Below, in pieces: positions 57,314 through 64,000 of a DNA stretch of 64,000 nucleotides; position 1 is the stretch's first letter; every line of letters begins with the position of its first letter. Source of the stretch: Methylomonas methanica (GTDB lineage Bacteria; Pseudomonadota; Gammaproteobacteria; Methylococcales; Methylomonadaceae); assembly GCA_001644045.1 (NCBI GenBank), contig LUUF01000059.1, positions 62,001-126,000 on the forward strand, given 5' to 3'. Under the pieces are notes generated by a model that had not been told where the DNA came from, searched no databases, and saw only the letters and a list, made by a program, of their open reading frames with translations. The translations under genes and the position numbers were made by a program.

Positions 57314-58537
57314 TCACTTACAGCCCTTGCAAATGAGTTCATTGAAATGCTCGATCAATTCATCCACCAACTTCTCGTGTTTAAAATGTTTGAGAAAATA
57401 CTGCCTGCCATTTTCTCCCTGCATTGCTCGCTCCTCGGGAGTTTTTCGATACAACTCTAGTACTGCGGCAGCAAGCGCCTTACTGTCTTCGGCAGGGACC
57501 GACAAACCAGCTTCTGCCTCAAGTATCAGGCGCGCGCCTTCTCCATTCAGACAGGCAATGATGGGCCTGCCGGCGGCCATATAAGCTTGCACTTTACTGG
57601 GTACGGTCGCTGCAAATATTGGTTGATCCGTAAGTGTGACCAATAAAGCCGAAGCTCGTTGCAGAATACCGGGCATAACCTCCAAGGGAAATCGCCCTGG
57701 TACATGTAAATTAGTCAATCCCAGCCGCCTTGTTTCCTGCAACATATGCTCTCGGCGACTACCTTCGCCCAACACCAGAAAATGAATATCCTCAAATTTG
57801 CGCAGAACTTTTGCCGCTTCAATGATCACATCAATTGCTTGAGCTACGCCGATATTACCGGCGAACACTACCGAAAACCCATTGCTCAATCCGACAATAT
57901 TCGGCACGTCATTATTTTCCGATTCCGAGAACGAACTATCCACGGAGTTTGGGTAATACACGACAGGGGTTTCGCCGGCGAATTCGCGCACCGGCTTGAT
58001 AAAGGCTTGGGATTGCACCAACAGCAAATCGACATGGCGATAGATAAAACGGACAACACTGCGCACTAAGCCAATGACTAGCGGGTTTTTCACATGCCCG
58101 GTGGCAGATAGACTCTCCGGCCATAGATCTTGCACCCAAAGTGCAACAGAGCACCTTTTCATCCAACCTAGAAAAATCGCAGGTATTGCTTGTAAGATCG
58201 GTGACGGCGCAAAGACAAAAATCGCGTCGAATTCCCTTCCACGCAACAAACTGGGCGCAAACAATAATCCGGACAACATAAAAGAAAGATAATTGACCGC
58301 CAACCGCCAGCCCCCCCGCCCGCGCGGAACTAGCGGAATACGGTGCACACTCACGTCGTCATACAGCTCGTTTTGACATTTGCTTATTTGATAACCCGGA
58401 AATATATCGCCGCCGGGGTAGTTAGGCTTACCGGTCAATACTTCTACATGCACGCCTTTTTCCAACAATGTCTTAGCAACATCGTTTATTCGAAAATTTT
58501 CCGGCCAAAAATATTGGCTGACAATTAGGATGCGCAA
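57314..58537 (-). CDS. GT4 glycosyltransferase, WbuB-like
   Basis: A 407-residue retaining GT4 glycosyltransferase, MRILIVSQYFWPENFRIND, GKPNYPGGDIFPGY, the linker SSFSESENNDVPNI and the nucleotide-sugar site FAGNIGVAQAIDVIIEAAK with GRPIIACLNGEGARLILEAE (E-x7-E type). It is similar in pattern to WbuB-type enzymes that transfer 6-deoxyaminosugars. It is the last gene of the cluster and is one base from the next transferase. Confidence 0.9.
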   Translation of the reverse strand: MRILIVSQYFWPENFRINDVAKTLLEKGVHVEVLTGKPNYPGGDIFPGYQISKCQNELYDDVSVHRIPLVPRGRGGWRLAVNYLSFMLSGLLFAPSLLRGREFDAIFVFAPSPILQAIPAIFLGWMKRCSVALWVQDLWPESLSATGHVKNPLVIGLVRSVVRFIYRHVDLLLVQSQAFIKPVREFAGETPVVYYPNSVDSSFSESENNDVPNIVGLSNGFSVVFAGNIGVAQAIDVIIEAAKVLRKFEDIHFLVLGEGSRREHMLQETRRLGLTNLHVPGRFPLEVMPGILQRASALLVTLTDQPIFAATVPSKVQAYMAAGRPIIACLNGEGARLILEAEAGLSVPAEDSKALAAAVLELYRKTPEERAMQGENGRQYFLKHFKHEKLVDELIEHFNELICKGCK

Positions 58538-58538
58538 T

Positions 58539-59594
58539 CTATTCCACCCGTTTTAAAACCGACGCCATAAAAGCCGTTGCGTCCATTAAGGACAGTGGAT
58601 CCTGGTTTACTCCAATAAATTGCTTTACCGCTCTGGAAATTGAAATCGGTGAGGCCGGATCAAAGGTTTGTTCAGGATCAACTAAATCTCGCACATAATC
58701 CAACTCCGGAGCCAATATTGGTAATCCGGCCTGCCTTGCCTCTATCAACGGCAAACCAAATGATTCGAATGTAGATGGATAAATAAGCGCGTCCACTTTC
58801 TTATAAAATGCCAAAACATCCTGATGGGAGAGATTGTCGAGATTGGTAATGTTTAAGCTATATTGCTGGCGCATAAAATCAATTTCCTTGCATAGCTCGG
58901 AGAATCGGCTTTGGTCCAATGTCAAAAACAATATCGGAAATAAACCCTGGTCGGCTAAATTGCGCCACGCTTTTAACAGCAATTTATGGTTTTTATGCGG
59001 CTCGCCGGAAGCCACATAAAAAAAACTAAAATCTTTGGCAGACGAACCTTCTTCGGACAACTTGATGCTACGCGTATAACCAACCGGATCAGCGACGAAT
59101 GGCAGTACGCGAATTTTCATTAGGCTTCGAATCTTGCCTTCAAGCAAGTGTTTCATCGTTGGCGTTTGTACGATAAATTCATTTACGTTCCCATTTTTTT
59201 TCAACAGCCAAAATCGCTCTATAAATAGCCGGAATCGCACATTTAACGGAAATTTATCCGTACTTATATCATCTATCAAGTATCTGTTTTGTACAAAAAC
59301 AAATACACGTCCGCGCAATTTGAACAGCGGAGGGAGATTACCGAAACATAAAACTGTGTCGTCCGCCGACACGGTTCGAGACAACCATAATTCGGCAGCC
59401 AACCGACTTATAATTGAAGGGGAGACGCGTCTAATTTCAGCAGTATTGGCACACGCCAATGAAACCGGCATCCGCTCATCAAGGCTCAATACATACTTAT
59501 TTTTATTATCGAGTGTTTGCAAAAGCGCATCAAGCAAAGCTCGGCCACCTCCTTGATGTATATTTGTTGCGTGTATAAAAATATTTCCCGACAT
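58539..59594 (-). CDS. GT4 glycosyltransferase
   Basis: A 351-residue GT4 enzyme. It begins GNIFIHATNIHQGGGRALLD and contains FFYVASGEPHKNHKLLLKAW, ILFLTLDQSRFS and the donor-site STFESFGLPLIEARQAGLPI. These fit the C-terminal nucleotide-sugar domain. The acceptor domain is short. Sugar identity is not evident. It sits between a GT4 and an acyltransferase on the same strand. Confidence 0.88.
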   Translation of the reverse strand: MSGNIFIHATNIHQGGGRALLDALLQTLDNKNKYVLSLDERMPVSLACANTAEIRRVSPSIISRLAAELWLSRTVSADDTVLCFGNLPPLFKLRGRVFVFVQNRYLIDDISTDKFPLNVRFRLFIERFWLLKKNGNVNEFIVQTPTMKHLLEGKIRSLMKIRVLPFVADPVGYTRSIKLSEEGSSAKDFSFFYVASGEPHKNHKLLLKAWRNLADQGLFPILFLTLDQSRFSELCKEIDFMRQQYSLNITNLDNLSHQDVLAFYKKVDALIYPSTFESFGLPLIEARQAGLPILAPELDYVRDLVDPEQTFDPASPISISRAVKQFIGVNQDPLSLMDATAFMASVLKRVE

Positions 59595-59615
59595 AACTTA
59601 TTTTAGTTAACGTAA

Positions 59616-60671
59616 TCAGGGATACGAATGCCTAATATGCAGCCTAATTTTTTCAATCTTTTTCCCGATAAAAATATCCAAAATCATGGCGAATAAAAGC
59701 GATAACAACACAACGAATACCAAATTGTAAAGAGGATCAATCGCGCCTACTCTTTTAGAAAAAAGTTCCATTAAACCGATCACAAAAACATGAACTATAT
59801 AAACAGGGTAACTAAGACTACCGATTTCCTTATCAAGTTTACTTTGATTTTGAAAAGAAAATAAAAGAGGTAACATCACCAAGAATAATACAAAAAGAAC
59901 TATTGTCCTTACAGTCTCTTTTAATGGTATAAACGAATAAAAAATCACGTATAAAACTGTCAATAGGGTTGCAATCTTGGAATAATCTCCCTTTAAGGTA
60001 TTTTTATACCTCGGCACTAAAACCTGATGCACTAATGCGCCGCCCAAAAAAAACACTAGCTCAGCTGGAAAAAAACGATATGTCCATGGATCGTTTTTCC
60101 CTAAGCCCTGAAAAATCAAATAGCCCCTGATAATAATCGACAAAATCAGCAACAAATAAATTAGCCGCCTATTATTTAACACCAAGGGTGCAATCAAATA
60201 AAAACATAACTCCACCCCCAAAGTCCATGCTTGCGGCACAAGCAACCCCAAATACAATAGCTGTTCGCTTTTACTAAAATCTTCGGTAAAAACTAATTTA
60301 CCATTTTCGATACCAGAAAATAGCACCCAGTCCTGTCCAAATAAAAATATATTGGAAAAAATTAATAAAAAATCTGCTGATGCCGGAATATTATTATATA
60401 TTTCAAAAAAATTACTCTCACTTATTGCCGTCAATATCAAGGAAATTATTGCTACGGTAATATATATTGGATACAGCCTCAGAGCTCTATTTAAATAAAA
60501 CTTCATAGCCGAATCGTAAGACTTTTTTTCGACCAGAATGTAGGACATCAAAAAACCAGAAATAATATAGAAAAGCTGGACGGCATTCCTTCCGCCTACA
60601 AATATCAGACCATCGTGCCAAGAATGGCCAATCACAACAGAAATAGCCAATAAAGTCCTTAAAGTTCCCAT
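59616..60671 (-). CDS. Membrane acyltransferase, OafA/acyltransferase_3 family
   Basis: A 351-residue integral membrane protein with about ten hydrophobic helices. The front, RTLLAISVVIGHSWHDGLIF, has the conserved His of the acyltransferase-3 family, followed by FYIISGFLMSYILVEKK and FYLNRALRLYPIY with the conserved Arg. Members O-acetylate or otherwise acylate surface sugars. It is AT-rich compared with flanking chromosomal genes and likely modifies the polysaccharide made by its neighbours. Confidence 0.92.
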   Translation of the reverse strand: MGTLRTLLAISVVIGHSWHDGLIFVGGRNAVQLFYIISGFLMSYILVEKKSYDSAMKFYLNRALRLYPIYITVAIISLILTAISESNFFEIYNNIPASADFLLIFSNIFLFGQDWVLFSGIENGKLVFTEDFSKSEQLLYLGLLVPQAWTLGVELCFYLIAPLVLNNRRLIYLLLILSIIIRGYLIFQGLGKNDPWTYRFFPAELVFFLGGALVHQVLVPRYKNTLKGDYSKIATLLTVLYVIFYSFIPLKETVRTIVLFVLFLVMLPLLFSFQNQSKLDKEIGSLSYPVYIVHVFVIGLMELFSKRVGAIDPLYNLVFVVLLSLLFAMILDIFIGKKIEKIRLHIRHSYP

Positions 60672-60723
60672 AGCGCGTTTAATATATTGCCATCTGGATT
60701 TACCATAATAATTAGTGTGAGGT

Positions 60724-61578
60724 TCACGGCTTAGTCTTCGTCCAGTAAGGGGGAAGTCCCATTAATTTTCTACCGAGATCTATCAACTTTCTGGCTAACT
60801 GCTCTCCAAGAACTTCCCATAAAACCAAACGAATATAAACCCTAGCTACAGCCGAAATCCATATAGGCCCAGGAAAAGCTTGACCATGTAGTTTTTGCGC
60901 ACGCCGAGCGTCCATTAACGATTCAAGAGAATTCGAAGGCGTACTGCTTAATCCACCTTGCCGCATGGCGACTGTAATAATATCGGGAATAAAAAATGCG
61001 TCGGCACTTTTTAATTCGCGTAACAGCAACTCATAATCCCCGCCTATACGAAATGATTCATCAAATCGTCCCCATCTCTCGAATAGGCTACGTCTATGCA
61101 TTAATCCAGGGTGAGGTATAGACATAACCTGTTTAAACCTATGTTTAACTTCACCCCATGGATCACCGATTGGATAAAGGACATCGCCTTGGTTATTTAG
61201 CAACATAACTTTTCCATAAACTGCTGAAATATCTGAAGAAACAAAAACCAATTCTTGTGCTAAATGCTCCAATACTCGATTATTCCAAAAATAATCATCC
61301 GCTCCCAGAAAGCAAATCCATTCACCCTTTGCCTCAGATAAAGCTTTATTCCATGCGTTGTAGACGCCTTTATCCGGCTCTGAAATCCAATAGCTGATCT
61401 GCGTCGAATTGGTCTCCAATAGATCGACTGTTCCATCATTGGAGCCACCATCAATCACGATAAGCTCCTTATTGGCAAATGTTTGCACCAAAACGCTATC
61501 TATACATTGCTTTAAGGTATTTACCCCGTTATAAACAGCCACTATTATGGAAATCATTGGTAGGTCTTCAGTTTCCAT
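60724..61578 (-). CDS. GT2 family glycosyltransferase
   Basis: A 284-residue inverting GT-A enzyme: SIIVAVYNGVNTLKQCIDSV, ELIVIDGGSNDGTVDLLE, the metal-binding FLGADDYFWN, and FRIGGDYELLLRELKSAD. These are the expected motifs of a single-domain GT2. The sugar is not known. An internal ATG seven codons in could also be the start. It is followed by the acyltransferase gene. Confidence 0.9.
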   Translation of the reverse strand: METEDLPMISIIVAVYNGVNTLKQCIDSVLVQTFANKELIVIDGGSNDGTVDLLETNSTQISYWISEPDKGVYNAWNKALSEAKGEWICFLGADDYFWNNRVLEHLAQELVFVSSDISAVYGKVMLLNNQGDVLYPIGDPWGEVKHRFKQVMSIPHPGLMHRRSLFERWGRFDESFRIGGDYELLLRELKSADAFFIPDIITVAMRQGGLSSTPSNSLESLMDARRAQKLHGQAFPGPIWISAVARVYIRLVLWEVLGEQLARKLIDLGRKLMGLPPYWTKTKP

Positions 61579-61647
61579 GTATTCAACTTTCTAAGTTGGC
61601 TAGTAAGGATATGATCAACAAAAAATTGTTTTCCATATCGAGATTAT

Positions 61648-62496
61648 CTAAACACCATTTAACTTATCTTCATCCCAAAGTGCATCGATTTTTTTCCTCA
61701 AAGCAGGATATACAACGCTACCATTCTCACGACGAACATCCCAAACATAAATGAATTTCATAATAAAATAACAAACATAAGCCAAAGACAATGCAATGCC
61801 ATCCCACCCTAAAACGAAAGAACGACGGCGAAATACTACTGTTGCCAAGGATTTAAATATTTCAAAAAATGCTTTATTTAGAGCACGACTGCGATTAATT
61901 GGCTTTTCATACTCAGCTTCATACCTGGTATATCTGATTACCCTACCAAAAAAATCATCCGCATCTTTGTGCGTACAGTGATATAATAGCTGATCCTCAG
62001 CTATGAATGGCATCTCAAATATTCTGTCGCTGTTAAAACCAATTTCATTGTGCAATTTAGAACTTAACTGAAGAGCCGACCTTCTAATCAAAATATTTTT
62101 TCTTAAAGCCGTCCATGGAGAATATTTACTACTTATGCCAAAGGAATACATACTATAAGGCAAACCAATAACATCATAATTAAAATCATTATCAGAGGTC
62201 AGCTTTATTATTTCATCAACTAAATTAGGATGAATTAAACTCGAGGCCGTCGGAAATAAAATCCATTCACATGACTTCCGGCTTGAAATATTTTTAACCA
62301 CATTTTCACTTGCATGAGAAAAAGGCACTAAAACGATTTCAGTAGCATATTTTTTTGCTATTTCTCGCGTACGATCGGTAGAATTTTTATCAAAAACTAT
62401 TAACTCATCAGCCCAATAAAAACTTTTTAGACAAGATTCTATACGCTCTTCTTCGTTAAATACTTCAAGAAAAACGGTTACGTTAGATTTCGGCAT
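61648..62496 (-). CDS. GT2 family glycosyltransferase, LPS-core-like
   Basis: A 282-residue GT2 with TVFLEVFNEEERIESCLKSF, ADELIVFDKNSTDRTREIAK and, later, LHNEIGFNSDRIFEM. The C-terminal part has a hydrophobic stretch (GIALSLAYVCYFIMKFIYVW) that probably anchors it to the inner membrane. This pattern resembles LPS-core glucosyltransferases such as WaaE/KdtX. The usual DXD is replaced by PTASS (FPTASSLIHP), which is unusual. It lies two bases from the flippase gene. Confidence 0.85.
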   Translation of the reverse strand: MPKSNVTVFLEVFNEEERIESCLKSFYWADELIVFDKNSTDRTREIAKKYATEIVLVPFSHASENVVKNISSRKSCEWILFPTASSLIHPNLVDEIIKLTSDNDFNYDVIGLPYSMYSFGISSKYSPWTALRKNILIRRSALQLSSKLHNEIGFNSDRIFEMPFIAEDQLLYHCTHKDADDFFGRVIRYTRYEAEYEKPINRSRALNKAFFEIFKSLATVVFRRRSFVLGWDGIALSLAYVCYFIMKFIYVWDVRRENGSVVYPALRKKIDALWDEDKLNGV

Positions 62497-62498
62497 TT

Positions 62499-63734
62499 TT
62501 AAAACTCCTTGCAGTCAAGGGAATTATTATTCGCATTTTTTTGCCGCATATTAAAGTTTAAATACATGAAAAACACAATAATCCATTGCGAAACAAGCAA
62601 TGGCACACCAATAGTCGCAAGCGACATCTTTGATTCCCAATATAAATAGCCAAAACACATTTCCATTACCAAAAGCCCCAGCAATGAAAATAAAATTATT
62701 TTTCTTGTGCTTCCAATCAAAGTGGTGTGAATTATTAGAGCACCAACAATTAAATTACTACCATCGGTCAGCACCCCAAAAAGCAATAATTTCCAATGTA
62801 GCTCAAAACCGGAATTGGTTAAGAGCTTAACCACAAACTCGCCGACCCCGAGAGAAACCAGAGTCACACTAATTAACACTATTATTGCTCCTTGCAAATA
62901 CTTACCAGTAAACTCTCCCGCAGTTTTATATATTAGCGGCGTAAACTGCTGACTATAAACAAGTGAAACCGCACTGATTGCTGCACTACCGACACTGGAC
63001 AAAGTTGCAAAAATACCTACTTCTTCCGCAAAACCAAGAGGAACTAAAATTAACCGATAGCCTTGTAGCTGCAACCAATTACAAACAGCTCCAATTGAAA
63101 AAGGGTATGAGAAATCATATACATCTTTAGCGGATATTAAAGGGGTATTCGAGCCAGCAAACATCTCTATTTTATACGATTTGTAGCACAAATAAATTCC
63201 AGACAATATCAATGAAATCAACCATGACAAAATTAACAAGCATTCATCTGCTTTAAAATAATTTACCAACCAATAGAACACCAAAACCTTTAAAATGGCC
63301 TCTTGAATAAAGCTCACCGAAACAAAGCCACGAAAATCAAGATTATTAAAAGTATTTCTTAGCGCTTGCACCACATACAGAAAAAACGCAAATACTGACA
63401 CAAGCGCAATATAGATTACATAATCGAAGCGAATTACAGCGCAACTCGTGATAACCAATAGAAAAAACGTAAAATAACATCCTGCCAGTACTTTATTAAA
63501 CCTTAGGAAGGGCCGTAAACCTCCTGATTTAGACATTACCCCAGCAAGCTTGGCTTGTTGAAAATAGTCAACAGGAACAAATAATAACGCATTTGCCGAA
63601 TATGATACGGTTAATAAAAAAAATGAAATGCCCAATTGATCAGCATTCAGATAGTACGTGTAAAGCTTAATATTTATTAATTGAAAAACAATTACTAAAA
63701 CTCGTGATATCGAGTTAAAAGCGATACCTTTCAT
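62499..63734 (-). CDS. Wzx-like polysaccharide flippase
   Basis: A 411-residue membrane protein with about twelve helices of the MOP/PST flippase type: FNSISRVLVIVFQLINIKLY, LGISFFLLTVSYSANALLFV, and later YSFPFSIGAVCNWLQLQG-like segments. Such proteins flip lipid-linked sugar units across the inner membrane. The ATG at 63734 was chosen since it starts the first helix. It is strikingly AT-rich. The gene belongs to a polysaccharide cluster but no Wzy polymerase is seen in the window. Confidence 0.88.
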   Translation of the reverse strand: MKGIAFNSISRVLVIVFQLINIKLYTYYLNADQLGISFFLLTVSYSANALLFVPVDYFQQAKLAGVMSKSGGLRPFLRFNKVLAGCYFTFFLLVITSCAVIRFDYVIYIALVSVFAFFLYVVQALRNTFNNLDFRGFVSVSFIQEAILKVLVFYWLVNYFKADECLLILSWLISLILSGIYLCYKSYKIEMFAGSNTPLISAKDVYDFSYPFSIGAVCNWLQLQGYRLILVPLGFAEEVGIFATLSSVGSAAISAVSLVYSQQFTPLIYKTAGEFTGKYLQGAIIVLISVTLVSLGVGEFVVKLLTNSGFELHWKLLLFGVLTDGSNLIVGALIIHTTLIGSTRKIILFSLLGLLVMEMCFGYLYWESKMSLATIGVPLLVSQWIIVFFMYLNFNMRQKNANNNSLDCKEF

Positions 63735-63800
63735 GACCTCACATACCACTCACGACTGATGGGCAGGCAGCCATCCAGAATAGCAGTTCTTTGATAATAC

Positions 63801-64000
63801 TTACGGGCGGGCATTTTGCAACAAAGATTTGTGCAAAAAAACATCGTCATAAAAGCCTATTCTAGAAAAAAATACGTAGCCTTTTAATCGCAAGAATTCT
63901 CGAATTTTTTCAGAACCAAATAAGTTTTCTGTATTATTTTCAATAATCAAACACTTTATCAATGCTTTTTCAAAATCAATTCCTTCAACGACATCAAGCT
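63801..64000 (-). CDS. FkbM-family methyltransferase, C-terminal end (cut by window edge)
   Basis: The reverse strand from 64000 to a TAA at 63801-63803 encodes about 65 residues: LDVVEGIDFEKALIKCLIIE, ENLFGSEKIREFLRLKGYVF, SRIGFYDDVFLHKSLLQNAR. This is the C-terminal part of an FkbM-type SAM methyltransferase (the region that follows the VDVEG motif). Members methylate sugars in surface polysaccharides. The rest of the gene is outside the window. It lies upstream of the Wzx-like flippase. Confidence 0.75.
   Translation of the reverse strand, partial: LDVVEGIDFEKALIKCLIIENNTENLFGSEKIREFLRLKGYVFFSRIGFYDDVFLHKSLLQNARP

Overview
The window reads as chromosomal DNA of a gammaproteobacterium. Gene contexts typical of that class are visible: bamA-skp-fabZ-lpxA-rnhB-dnaE, a yafS-like methyltransferase overlapping rnhA next to divergent mltD, and rnr-rlmB. 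Together with several family-level resemblances (PilZ-type protein, DUF748 protein, monoheme/flavoprotein sulfide dehydrogenase, hydroxypyruvate/tartronate-semialdehyde genes) the content would fit a Methylococcales-like organism. That is inference: no methane or methanol oxidation gene lies in the window. No phage, insertion sequence, CRISPR array or integron was seen.

Layout. 1-7.5 kb: 5' end of an AMP-forming acyl-CoA ligase, divergent uvrA, then small accessory genes (NTF2-like lipoprotein, YCII protein, phosphoesterase, arylamine N-acetyltransferase, Uma2 nuclease) with two palindromic repeat elements. 7.6-18.7 kb: tRNA-Val, a diguanylate cyclase, a dicarboxylate/amino-acid symporter, ychJ, trmL, glgP, secA and trkA. 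18.7-26.9 kb: a membrane/coiled-coil gene pair, a VOC protein with hyi and glxR, a degenerate NTP-pyrophosphatase-like gene, a three-gene porin / FMN-binding / four-helix membrane operon behind a Fur-like box, then rnhA and a methyltransferase. 27-32.5 kb: mltD, two tRNA-Glu and one tRNA-Ala downstream of gltX, a Sel1 protein, and a von Willebrand A/OmpA lipoprotein ending at a strong terminator. 32.5-45.7 kb: dnaE-rnhB-lpxA-fabZ-skp-bamA (without lpxD or lpxB), then rnr-rlmB followed by a cytochrome c/flavoprotein sulfide dehydrogenase pair. 45.8-57 kb: a PilZ-like hypothetical protein and small partner, an envelope group (secreted protein, DUF748 protein, large lipoprotein), then hslR, rhodanese, ispH, rraA and trhP. 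57.3-64 kb: an AT-rich surface-polysaccharide cluster (two GT4, two GT2, an acyltransferase, a Wzx-like flippase, and the 3' end of an FkbM methyltransferase).

How the genes work together. Most of the window is housekeeping: repair, replication, secretion, outer membrane assembly, lipid A, translation and RNA decay. The accessory parts concern the envelope and redox exchange across it. The most interesting is the operon at 22.5-25.2 kb. A sigma70-type promoter overlapped by a 19-bp Fur-like palindrome precedes an outer membrane porin, a periplasmic FMN_bind protein with a covalent-flavin motif, and a translationally coupled four-helix membrane protein with histidines placed for heme or metal. 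It looks like an iron-responsive flavin electron-transfer module. The polysaccharide cluster at the right edge is probably laterally acquired, judged from its base composition and gene content.
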